Part shown: piece by piece, positions 1 to 10,902 of the stretch | Numbering within the stretch: position 1 is the stretch's first letter | Layout of the letters: each line of letters begins with the position of its first letter | NCBI RefSeq assembly: GCF_029168945.1 | Contig: NC_083602.1 | Span: 79,442,600 to 79,506,599, forward strand | Direction of reading: 5' to 3' | Length of the DNA: 64,000 bases | From: Cannabis sativa | Taxonomy: Eukaryota; Streptophyta; Magnoliopsida; Rosales; Cannabaceae | Notes under the pieces: model-generated | What the model was told of the DNA's origin: nothing | What the model saw: the letters and a program-made list of their open reading frames with translations, nothing else | Databases searched by the model: none | Position numbers and translations under genes: made by a program

Positions 1-2842
1 GAATATATTTATTGAATTCGAAAATTAAGTATATATTAAAAAAAATATATATACAAATTTCGAAAAATAATAAAAATAGAAAAGAAATACTTCAAGCAAA
101 AATATCACCTATCTAGATTTTCTTTTGACTAGTTAATTCAATTTCTAATAATATATATATTTTAAATTCATTTATTTTAAATTAATCAATTAAATAAAAA
201 AATCATTGATTGTAGTTGGTCCAAGAATTAATTAAATTAAATAATTAATTTACAACTCAATCTATTTTTCAAAATAAAAAATTTGAAAATATTGCATAAA
301 TAAAATGCCATTTTTTCGAAATTGATTAATATAAAGGAAAAATATATATTGAAAATTATTTAAATTTAAGTTGAAAAATCAAATTTCAACCTAAAAATAA
401 TTTTCTATTTAATTAAGTGTCATGAAAAATCAATAAATATTCAAGTATCATGATTAAAATCAACTTAGATATTTAAATTTTTCAAGTTAATTAAATGTAT
501 TAAATTCAAGAAATAAATAATTAAGTGTAGAGAAGGTTTAATTATTAATTTCTATTTAATACTAGGAAAAATATACTTAATAAAATTGTACCAAAATTAA
601 TTATTTGAATAATTAATTTCACAAAGTATATTATTTTCCTATTTAAATATTAGAAATAATAAGTAGTCTAGAAATTACTATCTAGTAAATATCTTATTTG
701 ACTAAGTAGCTTTTCAAAAATTTGAAAAATATCTAATTTAAGTTATATAGAAAAAATCTAAAACTTAAATAATTTCAAATTTAGATTTAATTAAATATCA
801 AAAATTAAGTTGTAACCACTTAATTTGAAGATATCTTTTTAAGTTAATATTCGAAAAGATATTAACCTAAAAAATATCTAAAATATTCCATTTTAAGTTA
901 ATATTCGAAAAGATATTAACTTAAAAAATATCTTAAGAATCTTTAATAACTAATGCCTGGGATTCCTCAACTTGATTTAAATTTAAATAAAATATTCAAA
1001 TTTAAGTTAGATGAGAAAAATATTCCATTTTAAGTTAATATTCGAAAAGATACAACTAATTTATAACTTAAATAGGAATATTTAATTAAATAAGCTCAAG
1101 AAAAAAATCTTAGTTAGTTAAAATTCTTTATTTAATTAAATACAAGAAAAATACAAATAGTTTGTCTAGAAATAATATCTAAAACTAAAAGTGTTTTTCT
1201 TAAAATTAACTTTAAAATATTAAAATGAAAATAAATTTCTTATATTTTAAAAGTTAATTATGTTGCTAATTCAATTTTATTAGGTCAAACTAATATAATT
1301 AACCTAGTACAGTTACTTAAATCAGGCAAATGGGCCTTCACAATTGGGGTAGTTCATGTGAGGGGGTGCTGGGTTCAGTATGTCGTACCCACTTCTAAAG
1401 CTCCCAACTCTCACACAAGGCCCAAAAGAGAGGAATTTAACCTTAAAATAAATAACTGTTATTAATTGAATAGGTCTAAGAACTAAATGGACCTAAATAA
1501 AATCTATCATTGTGTGACATTTTATTTAGCAACAACCTATATGCATCTATATCATAAAATAAACATATAGGCTCACACAGACACACTTTGGATGGATTCT
1601 ATCATGTTGCTAGGTCATACACAGATGAAAGAAGATTGTAAAATTTACTTGTTACAAATTATTATCTTGACCAAGGGAGCCATGAGATCATTAGATCTGG
1701 CAAAAAGTAACCATGGCTATTTGCAATCAAGTAATAATAGGTTTTGAAAACTTACACATAAGCTAAAACCACAACTCCTGCAACAAGGTTAGCTGGATAG
1801 TTGGAAGTAGGATTTATTTAATTTTAAATAAATAGATTTCGAAATTAATAATTAAATAAAAAAAAAATTTAATTTAAAAAAAAATTAATTTTTCGAAAAT
1901 ATATAAAATAAAAAAATATATATATATATATATATATTTATTTTCGAAAAAAATAAAAAAAAAATTTAAAATTAAACCTACAATTTTGAAAAATTAGGTT
2001 TCAACCAACCTAAATATCATTTCAAAATTTGCTAACTACTTTTAAAAATTAAATGTTATTTTATAAATAAAAATTAAATAAAAAATTAGAAAAGATAAAT
2101 TAAATATCTTTTTCAGATTTTAAATTTAATTTGAATAAATAAAATAACAAAATTTAAAAATTAGCAAAATATCTTACATCTATTTAAAATTACATGATTA
2201 TAGTTATCTTATTTTAAATTTAAATAAGGTCAAATTATTTAAAAAAGATTTAATTTAAAAAAAAATATTTAAAATCTGACCTTAAATTTAAAATAAGATA
2301 TAATCAAATTTAAAAATAAGATAAATAATTAAGCAATAAGATAGATATTTACTATTTTAAAATTCAAATTACACTAATATCTTGAATTAAATTTTAAAAA
2401 AATATTAAATTAATTCATAATGATAATGAGAATTGAATTAGGAATAGTAAATCTATAAATACAAAACTACACAAAAAATCGGAAGTTAATTCCATGAAAA
2501 AGCATGAAAAAACGAAGAAAAAAGAAAAAATTGTGAGCTGTACGAACAGTTTCGCGATCGTAGGAAAAATTTCAGCACAACTCCGATTTTTCCGAATCTT
2601 CAAAAAATCATAACTAATTCAAATTAAATCGAAATTGAGTTCTGTAAAAAAGTAACTTGCTTAATTTTTTCCATACTATCCAATAAAAATAATTTCAGAA
2701 ACAGAATTGCAATTATTTTTTACGAAAATTTACAAACTCCAATCAATCATCAAATAACACTCAATACAACATGATACCATCCAAAAACAAACAAACAATC
2801 ATTTTAAAGTCCAAATTTCTTGTAACTAAATCAATTACCATG
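1..2842 (-). mobile_element. AT-rich non-coding interior of copia-type element F (runs off the left edge)
   Basis: This stretch lies on the internal side of the F primer-binding site, so it is read as the leader and interior of a minus-strand LTR element. It is extremely AT-rich and I see no gag or pol coding, which suggests a non-autonomous derivative or strong decay. Base composition changes briefly at 1320-1440, a GC-richer patch of unknown meaning. The part nearest the primer-binding site (about 2440-2840) resembles the plus-strand leader at 6442-6720, for example a shared GTTATGATTTTTTGAAG-like stretch. Family assignment rests on the LTR and primer-binding site only. Confidence 0.55.
835..1060. 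repeat. Three dispersed copies of a ~40-bp AT-rich repeat
   Basis: A unit containing TTTTAAGTTAATATTCGAAA recurs near 838, 890 and 1030. Its core, TTAATATTCGAAAAGATATTAA-like, is an imperfect palindrome. It lies in the non-coding interior of element F. Confidence 0.6.
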
Positions 2843-2854
2843 GCTCTGATACCA
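2843..2854 (-). other. Primer-binding site of element F
   Basis: On the minus strand this reads TGGTATCAGAGC, a 12-base complement to the 3' end of plant initiator tRNA-Met. It sits two bases inside the LTR end at 2857 and fixes element orientation as minus. Confidence 0.9.
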
Positions 2855-2856
2855 GT

Positions 2857-4781
2857 TGTTGGAAATTTATTTTACCAGGATCTTAGATCTACTCACAAGT
2901 ATGTTGTTTAACACCCTAAATATGAACTTTCTAAAACGATAAATTAAACACATATAAAGTTAAGAAAACCTTACATTGATGCAGCGAAATTAATGTCTCC
3001 TTTCACTCAGATCTCTAACCCTTGTATCCTTTCTGTAGCAGAGTATAATCAAGATCTGAGCCCGAATGTCCTTCTTCTTCAAGTTTGATCCTTTACAATC
3101 TTCCAATCTATGATTGAGTTACTGCTTGCTGTGTGTGGGCACTTACTCTCTCTCACTAGGGTTCGAAATTGATGAAGGAGAAAAGAGAATAGGGATTTCG
3201 GCCAGGTATAGAAAGTGGGGAAGGCTCAGTTTTTCTGAAGAGAGAAATTTCTGTCAGAAAAGGTTATAGGAAACTTATGAAAGCATGTATTGTGACTGAG
3301 CCATCACTTTCTATTTATAGGCAACTACTAGCTTTAGGTTAGGAATTATTTGGCATTAAAATAATGAAAATATTAATTTGAAAAACCTCATTAATTAGTG
3401 GCTGGCCATGGTGTTGTATTGGGCCCCACTTGATTTTGCAGTTTTATCAAATTTTATCTCTGTTTTCTCAAAAACGCTAATTTTCCAATTCTAACCTTTT
3501 AAATGCCAAAACTAATTATTTAATAACTAAAATAGATTATTAAATAATATTATCATTTAATTTAATTATTAATTAGACATATAAAGTCCATTAATAAATA
3601 AATAAACCTAGAAACTCTTTTCTTTACAATTTCACCCCTGCTTAGTGAAAATTCATAAAATTAGACATAGTCTAACTTTAGAATTATAATTGACCAATCA
3701 CGAATCAATTAATGAGTCTTACAAGCAGAATGTTCTCAACTAGAATGGCGACCATGGATCTATATGCTGAGCTTCCAATAAGTGAACCAAATTTACCAAG
3801 TAAATTTCTACTTATTAATTCTTTGCTGAATCCACTCTTAGAACTTAGAATTGCACTCTCAGACTTATATAGAACATATTATATGTTCCACGATATCAAT
3901 ATGCTATCTCATTTAACCATTGTTATAATCTTATTGTGATCTAAAGATCCTCTATATAGATGATCTACATCGAGATGGGATTTCTTTACCGTTCTCACCC
4001 CTCAATGTATTTTGCCCCTTAAAACACTTAGCTACCTGTAAATGGTGTTTAGTGATCTAATAATTAGTCAGTTAAACAAGAGCTCATCCATTTACTTCTA
4101 TTTGCTAAGCTCAAAGGCAATCATCACTTGACTTCTATACACCAGTAGAAGCTATAGATTCCATATTTATGTTCAGCACTCTCACTCAATCATACTATCA
4201 TGTTCCCAAAATATACGTATCACCCTGACCTAAAAGTAGGCTTAACTAATAAATCTAAGAACATGAATAGCACTCCTGAGTTGAGCCCAAGCATATCAGG
4301 ATTTAGATTCTTTTAATCTTAAGATCAACTACTGATATTGACTTGGAAAGATATGTATAACGGTAAGTTTGTAATATCTTAACTTAGTTGCAATATCGGT
4401 CCAGTCCAATGTATACTCCATACATTCGAAACTAGTATACTTTACTAATGTCCTGGAAAGAACATAACACTTACTCCAAGTGTAAGTATACATCATCGCT
4501 TATTATCACATTAGTGTAAATCCAATAACACTGATGAAACAGGGACCAAGACTTTTGATTCATATGATCACAATCACATTCCACTGTGTTGACGATACTG
4601 TAATTGTGAATAAACATATGATCTGGATTTAACTGATTTTGTGTGTATGAATGTAATAAACATATTAAACATATTAAACCATTAGCATGTAGAATTCTCG
4701 CAAACATCAATCACTTCAAATTTCTTATATTGATAACTAATCAGATTGTAAAGAGTTTTATTTAGGGCATAAAACCCAACA
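2857..4781 (-). mobile_element. 5' LTR of element F (Ty1/copia-like), 1925 bp
   Basis: On the minus strand the LTR starts TGTTGGGTTTTATGCCC at 4781 and ends TTCCAACA at 2857, next to the primer-binding site. Termini are TG...CA. A TATAAATAG box lies about 460 bp from the 3' end. The last ~920 bp are repeated in inverted orientation at 5286-6189, so this is a family member and not unique DNA. The partner LTR would lie left of the window. The copia assignment is inferred from same-family gag debris abutting it. Confidence 0.8.
3311..3320 (-). promoter_or_regulatory. TATA box of LTR F
   Basis: The minus strand reads CTATAAATAG inside the LTR. The same box is kept in the inverted LTR copy at 5743-5752, which supports it as the LTR promoter. 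Confidence 0.6.
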
Positions 4782-5085
4782 CAAACCTGAAGCAAATGTT
4801 GCCTCTGCTTCTAAACCCAAATCGAAGAAGAAGTGGAAAAACACCAAGAAGCGTGCAAAAGCCATGAAAAACAAAAAGGCTGCTGCTTCTGGTGATGCTA
4901 CACTTAAAGAAAAGTGTTTGTACTGCAATGAGAAAGGTCATTGGAAACCCCAGTGTCCTAAACTTCTTGCAAAGAAACAAGGTATTTCTTTCTATAAACT
5001 TTAAGAGTTTTAGTGAATTATTATCCAATTGGATTTATGATTCTGGACTAACTTTGTTTATTTGTTTCTTCTTCTTATAGGCCAA
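4782..5085 (+). pseudogene. Ty1/copia gag (zinc knuckle) and protease remnant, element M
   Basis: Starting directly at the F LTR edge, the frame from 4783 to 5004 encodes a lysine-rich stretch followed by a CCHC zinc knuckle, CLYCNEKGHWKPQC (C-X2-C-X4-H-X4-C), typical of copia nucleocapsid. About 20 codons on, in another frame, is WIYDSG, resembling the aspartic protease DSG motif of copia polyproteins. The frame change and the loss of everything downstream show it is dead. The 5' part of gag is cut off exactly where LTR F begins, so F probably inserted here. Clade within Ty1/copia is not assigned. Confidence 0.7.
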
Positions 5086-5285
5086 GCTACTTGAACACAG
5101 ATGAGTTGGATCGGAAAGCTGGATATAGGGTGAAGATCGTCCAAGATGAAGACGAAGCTCTTTTATCTATTTTTGAATTAATTATTTTAGTTTAAAGACA
5201 ATTTGGATTTCGAATTTTAGTTAGGGATATTTATCCCTGGTTTTTCTCATATTGTTGCAATATTTTTTTTATTATTAATAAAGTT
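5086..5285 (+). other. Unassigned spacer between gag debris and LTR M
   Basis: About 200 bases, T-rich towards the end, with no coding I can support. It ends abruptly where homology to the internal part of LTR F begins (TTGGAAGCTCAGC). Confidence 0.4.
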
Positions 5286-6189
5286 GATTGGAAGCTCAGC
5301 ATATAGATCCATGGTCCCCATTCTAGTTGAGACTATACTGCTTGTAAGACTCAATAATTGATTTGTGATTAATCAATTATCATTCTAAAGTTAGACTATG
5401 TCTGATTTGTGAATTTTCACTAAGGAGGGGCGAAATTGTAAAGAAAAGAGATTCTAGGTTTATTTATTTATTAATAGACTTTATATGTCTAATTAAGAAT
5501 TAAATTAAATGACAATATTATTTAATAGTCTATTTGGGTTATTAAATAATTAGTTTTGGCATTTAAATGGTTAGAATTGGAAAATTGGCATTTTTGAGAA
5601 AATAGAAATAAAATTTGTGAAAACTGCAAAACCAAGTGGGGCCCATTACACACACCATGGCCGGCCACTTAAAGTGGTTTTTCAAATTGATATTTTCATT
5701 ATTTTAATAACAAATAATTCCTAACCTAAACCTAGTAGTTGCCTATAAATAGAAAGTGATGGCTCAGTCAAAAACATAACTTTGAATAAGCTTTTCTGTC
5801 AGAAAATTTTCTCTTCAGAAAAACTGAGCCTTCCTTTTCTCTCTATCGCCGAAATCTCTCTCTCTCTTTTCTTCTTCATAAATTTCGAACCTTAGTGATA
5901 GAGTAAGTGCCCACACACAACAAGTGGTAACTCAATCATAGATTGGAAGACTGTGAAGGATCACACACAAAGAGAAGGACATTCGGGCTCAGATCTTGAT
6001 AATACTCTGCGACAGAAAGGATACAAGGGTTAGAGATCTGAGTGGAAGGAGGCATTAATTCTGCTGCATCAATGTAAGGTTTTCTTAACTTTATATGTGT
6101 TTATTTATCGTTTTAGAAAGTTCATATTTAGGGTGTTAAACAACATACTTGTGAGTAGATCTAAGATCCTGGTAAAATAAATTCCAACA
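5286..6189 (+). mobile_element. 5'-truncated LTR of element M, plus strand, same family as LTR F
   Basis: This is the reverse-complement counterpart of 2857-3779 and ends TTCCAACA like LTR F. It lacks roughly the first 1000 bp of the LTR. TATA box CTATAAATAG lies at 5743-5752. No primer-binding site follows it; another LTR tail follows instead. Confidence 0.8.
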
Positions 6190-6195
6190 GATTCA

Positions 6196-6427
6196 ACATC
6201 AAAGGAAGGAGAGAAAGAGATCCAGGTTCAGATATTGATAATGCTCTGCTACAGAAAGGAATCAAGGGCTAGATATCTGAACGAAAGGAGTCATTATATT
6301 CCGCTGCACCCAATGTAAGGTTTACTAAACTTTATATGTGTTTATTTCATTGTTTTAGAATTCATATTAGGATGTTAATGAAACATACTTGTTAGTAAAT
6401 CTAGATCCTAGTAAAATATATCCAACA
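6196..6427 (+). mobile_element. 3' tail of a second, diverged LTR (element N)
   Basis: About 230 bp that repeats, with substitutions, the last part of LTR M (compare 5970-6189). It ends ATCCAACA and is followed two bases later by a primer-binding site. It is therefore the end of a 5' LTR of another plus-strand element of the same superfamily. Confidence 0.75.
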
Positions 6428-6429
6428 AC

Positions 6430-6441
6430 TGGTATCAGAGC
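6430..6441 (+). other. Primer-binding site of element N
   Basis: TGGTATCAGAGC, complementary to the 3' end of initiator tRNA-Met, directly after the LTR tail. Confidence 0.9.
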
Positions 6442-7002
6442 AATGGTAATGATTTACTTTCATGAAATATGAATTAAAACGATTTTATGTGTTGATTTGG
6501 ATGGTTTCATGTGGTTTATGTGCTTATTTGATGATAGTTTAGAAATCGCAATATATGTTACTGAAATATTTTTTTATTTAAATCTGGGATTAATTTTTCT
6601 GGAATGTAGATAAAAAATTAATAAATTTAGGCTTTTACAGATCCTAATTTGGATTTTTTATGAATTAGATATGATTTTTTGAAGTTGAACGAAAATATCA
6701 GGATTTGAATCCACACATGGGCGCGCGGACGCTCGGACAGCTCCTTGTTTGAGGGGCAGCTCGCGCCCACGTCCCACGGTCAAAATGGGGCTGCTTGCAG
6801 CCTCTTTGCTGGGCCAGACACCCCATTCCGCGCGCACCCCGGTGCCTCAAATCTTGTTTTCGTCATAACTTTTGATTCAAAAATCGTTTTTCATTGAAAC
6901 AAAAGCCAAATTTTGGTAGAATTTTGTGTAGAATCTGAATTTTCAATTAAAAATCTAATTTTCAGAATTTTAAAAATTTGATTTCTCACAAAGGAGCCTT
7001 AT
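6442..7002 (+). mobile_element. Leader region of element N, cut by element A
   Basis: Non-coding leader distantly similar to the F leader. It carries a GC-rich patch at 6718-6850. No gag start is seen before the sequence is interrupted by element A at 7003. The last five bases (6998-7002, CTTAT) are the element A target-site duplication. Confidence 0.5.
6998..7002. repeat. Left target-site duplication of element A (CTTAT)
   Basis: CTTAT precedes the LTR terminus at 7003 and recurs at 25912-25916 directly after the other LTR end. Confidence 0.9.
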
Positions 7003-7458
7003 TGTAACACCCTAACTAACATAGGCGTATTACGTGATTTTTAAACATACTGTGCAGCTCGTTGCTAATCAACGAGGTTTATGGAAAAACGTGATTAATT
7101 AAAATTTTGCTTTTTACTTAAACTTATAAAACAATATTACAAAAGACTCGGGATCCCGATTATAAAATCATTTACAAAAAGATTTAACTGTTTAACTGTT
7201 ACATAAAATAAAAGTCGTCTAACGACCAGTTACAAAAATCAGCCTCACTGTCCCGATGATCGTACGCTCCAGGCCTAACCGCCCCGACATGTACAATCTT
7301 CACAAGCTCGCTCACGGCCCATCAGCTTTAGCCTTGCCTTTACCTACACATAAACGTAGAACTGTGAGTCGACAGACTCAGTAAAAAAAGCATAATAATA
7401 CTCATACATAATCCCGGTTATGACCAGACGCCCATACCCCTGATCATAACGCTAACTG

Positions 7459-7537
7459 CCGTGTCCAACACGATACTGAGTCCCGCTACTGCCGTGTCCA
7501 ACACGGTACTGAGCTACTACTTCCATGTCCAACATGG
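7459..7537. repeat. Three spaced short hairpins in LTR A
   Basis: CCGTGTCCAACACGA (7459-7473), CCGTGTCCAACACGG (7492-7506) and CCATGTCCAACATGG (7523-7537) recur every 31-33 bp. Each has a 5-6 bp stem and a 3-base loop. Homologous sets occur in LTRs of C and H. Confidence 0.85.
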
Positions 7538-8132
7538 TACTGAGTTTTGAACGTTCATAGGGACGGTACTATTGACACGTAACAACCTGATCGGTCGAAC
7601 CGGTCATACTCCGGCTGCTGGTCATACTCCAGCCTGTACTGACGTGTTACTATATCCTCCTGATCAGTCGAACCGGTCATACTCCGGCTGCTGGTCATAC
7701 TCCAGCCTGTACCAACGGGATACGTCAATAGTACGGAACCACCAACCAAGTGTCAGCCTGATCGGTCGAACCGGTCATACTCCAGCCTGTACCGACGTGA
7801 CAGGGTTGGATGGTTCGAAGCCAACATACATAACTAATGTAATCTAATAGGCTTCCTACATGCACGCTAAACATGTAATCTACATATGCATACTGTTATA
7901 CTAATCTTACCTGGATTCTGAATTCAGGTGTGCCGGTCAACCTGACTGGAACTTTAGCTGAGCGGTGGATTACAGGCTCCAAAACCATAAAAATCACAAC
8001 GCTATAAGTGACACGCTAAATCACTTCCCGGGGACTTAAACTAGGAACTAAAAGTTTCCCTATCGATAAAAAGCATGGCAATACCCCCTAAAACATAAAA
8101 ACGAGGAAAAACACGGGTTCTGAAAATTCCCC

Positions 8133-8223
8133 AACCGGCAGACCGGTTGCCCAACCGGAATTCCGGTTCTGGGAATTTTCGAAGCCCATCCGGAATTCCG
8201 GATGCACAACCGGAATTCCGGTT
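8133..8223. repeat. Cluster of CCGG palindromes in LTR A
   Basis: It contains AACCGGCAGACCGGTT (8133-8148), AACCGGAATTCCGGTT (8153-8168), ATCCGGAATTCCGGAT (8188-8203) and AACCGGAATTCCGGTT (8208-8223). The first is a 6-bp stem with a 4-base loop; the others are perfect 16-bp palindromes. Equivalent clusters lie in LTRs of B, C and H. Confidence 0.9.
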
Positions 8224-9425
8224 CCTCGCAGGCAGCAACAATCAAATTTTCATATCTTGCTCAAATCAACCCCAAATTGATTCAAACCTTCCAGACCTAT
8301 TCCATATACCCCACATAACATATCCAAGGCATCAAAACAACCCAGAAACCTCAAACACGAAAAATGCCATTGGAGCTCAAGCTTTGAGTTCCAAACTCAA
8401 ACTTGAGCAAAACCACCTAATCATGCATTCCACTAGCTTAAATCCACATAAACAAGCATATCTAACCCTCTGAAAACAACTAAGAACATCCAGCAACTTC
8501 ACAGCAACAAATTAAACCATTTCTTTCAAAAATCATAACTTTTTGCATAGAAAACTCAAAGCTTCACACAACCTAACTAACATGCTTCAAAACAGCTCAA
8601 TTAACTTCAATTAAACATGCTTTAAACCTCAGAAATCAACAACAAAACACAGCAATAACAACAGCCAAAAAAAGCATGCATTTCAATCTCATTAAACCTA
8701 CTAATTTCAACATTTAAATCAAAGAAACAACAACTACAATAACCAGCAGCAACACTCCAAAAACATCATGCATTTACTCAACTTTTTCATTAAAAATTCA
8801 ACAATTTCAAGAAGAAACAAGAGAACCTAACCTAGCTTGAAGAATGCTTAAATTAGGATGAGAATTCACTTGAAAATCTGAGCATAAATCCAGCCCTTTG
8901 CACCCACATGCACAGCCGAGAGAGAGAGAGTTTGAAAATTTGATATTTTCTTCTAAGTGTAATCTTTTGTAAAAATGAATTAATGAATAAAGCCACTTAA
9001 CATATACTCATTTCAGCCAACAAATAATCAAATAAACATTTATTTTCCATAAAAAAAGGTCACAAAAAGACAAAAAGTCATTGGGGCAAAAAGACCATTT
9101 TGCCCCTCCATACTAAAATCACATAAAAATCACTAAAGGGGTATTTTTGGGAAATTCTAAATTCCCGGCCATTCCCGACATTCCCAATGTCTAATAAACC
9201 GTCCCAAACTAATAACATGCTAAGTTGTGATTTCTACTGAGCCAAACGCCGAGTTCCAAAATACCGGGTACCGGAAATGCAAAGTATGAAAACTACTGAA
9301 TAACATAACCATGCATTTCTGAATTCCATAAATAACAGTAATAAATTATTTAAATAGCTATAAATAATTTCATAATTAATCATAATTAACTGATAATTTC
9401 CAAATTAACTAAGCGGGCTTTACAA

Positions 9426-9438
9426 CTATCCCCCCCTT
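9426..9438 (-). other. Polypurine tract of element A
   Basis: The minus strand reads AAGGGGGGGATAG, ending one base before the LTR terminus. The tract doubles as the last codons and stop of pol. Confidence 0.9.
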
Positions 9439-10897
9439 AAAAGGATTTCGTCCCCGAAATCTAACCTGAATAACTCTGGATATTGAGCTGTCATATCTGA
9501 CTCTAGCTCCCAGGTGGCTTCCTCCACCTTACTGTTTCTCCAGAGAACCTTGACCAATGCTATGGTCTTATTCCGAAGGACTTTATCCTTTCTATCCAGG
9601 ATCTACACTGGCTGTTCCTCATAAGTCATGTCTGGCTGTAGCTCAAGGCTCTCATAACTGAGTATATGAGAGGGATCTGAAACGTATTTTCTCAACATCG
9701 AGACATGGAATACGTTGTGAACTGCTGATAAGGCTGGAGGCAATGCTAACCGATATGCCACTTGACCTATCTTCTCGAGAATCTCGAAAGGTCCTGTAAA
9801 TCTAGGGCATAACTTGCCTCTTTTCCCGAAACGTTTAATCCCCTTCATCGGAGATACCCGTAAAAACACATGGTCCCCTACTTGGAACTCAACATCTCTG
9901 CGTTTCGGATCTGCGTAACTCTTCTGTCTGCTCTGTGAGGCAAGCATTCTAGCTTTTATCTTTTCTATCGCCTCATTGGTCCGCTGTACTGACTCTGGAT
10001 CTAGGTATTTCCTCTCCCCTGTCTCATCCCAGTGGATAGGGGATCTACATTTCCTACCGTACAACAGTTCATAGGGAGCCATCCCTATCGTACTCTGATA
10101 ACTGTTGTTGTAAGAAAATTCTATCAACGGTAGATATTTATTCCATGAGCCTTCAAAATCCATAACACAGGCTCTCAACATGTCCTCCAATATCTGAATT
10201 GTCCTTTCGGACTGACCATCTGTCTGAGGATGGAATGCTGTACTAAATTTCAGCTTTGTACCCATTGCCCGTTGCAAACTCTGCCAAAATTTGGAGGTGA
10301 ACTTCGGATCCCTGTCCGAAACTATAGACTTCGGTACCCCATGAAGTCTTACTATCTCTCTGACATACAGTTCTGCCAACTGATCCACTGAAAATGTTGT
10401 TCTAACCGGCAGAAAATGAGCAGATTTCGTAAATCGGTCCACCACTACCCAGATGGAATCAAATAAACCCGTGGTCCTAGGTAACCCGACCACAAAATCC
10501 ATCGTGATATCTTCCCATTTCCATTCTGGTAGGGTTAGAGGCTGCAACAACCCTGCTGGTCTCTGATGTTCAGCCTTAATCTGCTGACAAGTGAGGCATC
10601 TCGATACGAATTCTACCAAATTCTTCTTCATACTGCTCCACCAGAAGTACGGTTTCAAATCTTGGTACATCTTGGTGGTGCCGGGATGCAGAGAATACGG
10701 GGTAGAATGAGCCTCCTCAAAAATCTCATTCCTAAGTTCCACACTATTCGGAACACAAACCCTGGCTTTATACAAAAGCATCCCACTGTCTGACACTGAA
10801 AAGTCCTTGGCTTGACCAGCCAACACCTCATCTCGGGCCTTTACTAACTCTGGATCCGTCATCTGAGCGACTTTTATTCTTTCCAACAGATCAGATT

Positions 10898-10902
10898 GCA
10901 GC
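10898..10902. repeat. Left target-site duplication of element B (GCAGC)
   Basis: GCAGC also occurs at 19955-19959 directly after the right LTR of B. Removing B plus one copy rejoins the A reading frame between RNase H and integrase. Confidence 0.9.

Larger units (their letters stand above)
7003..9424 (-). mobile_element. 3' LTR of element A, 2422 bp
   Basis: Minus-strand termini are TGTAAAGCCCGC and GGGTGTTACA. It contains hairpin repeats (7459-7537), a tandem region of CGGTCGAACCGGTCATACTC-type units (7589-7800) and a palindrome cluster (8133-8223). It is 34 bp shorter than its partner LTR. This is explained by an 18-bp loss in the tandem region near 7770 and a 16-bp difference in the GA-rich run near 8925. 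Confidence 0.92.
9426..10902 (-). pseudogene. Element A pol, C-terminal part: integrase and chromodomain
   Basis: This is the downstream half of the A polyprotein, separated from the rest by element B. Reading from 10902 it encodes the integrase zinc-binding module (H...H...C-X2-C, ending [11 protein letters not shown]) and the DDE core: Asp in MDFVVGLPRT, Asp in IVSDRDPKF, Glu in [14 protein letters not shown]-type module (PRFTGPFEILEKIGQVAYRL) follows. A stop (TAG, 9603-9605) cuts the frame just before the chromodomain, where C has CAG. Past that stop the same frame continues through a chromodomain-like segment to a natural stop at 9426-9428, one base from the LTR. Confidence 0.9.

Noticed and set aside
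2415..2603. Hydrophobic small ORF in the F leader
   Set aside because: Low-complexity AT-rich leader, no homologue recognised, not kept in the related leader at 6442-7002.
2843..2854. Possible tRNA gene ends at the GCTCTGATACCA sites
   Set aside because: Each lies within a few bases of an LTR edge and no cloverleaf surrounds it; they are primer-binding sites.
7572..7847. A ~90-residue ORF in the LTR recurring in LTRs A, C and H
   Set aside because: It is made by the tandem CGGTCGAACC-type units, lies antisense to pol in the LTR, varies with unit number and has no domain character. Repeat-driven, not a gene.
8041..8245. Overlapping 60-66 residue ORFs over the palindrome cluster, repeated in every family LTR
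   Set aside because: Palindromic DNA opens frames on both strands; no start context or coding signal, and frames change between copies.
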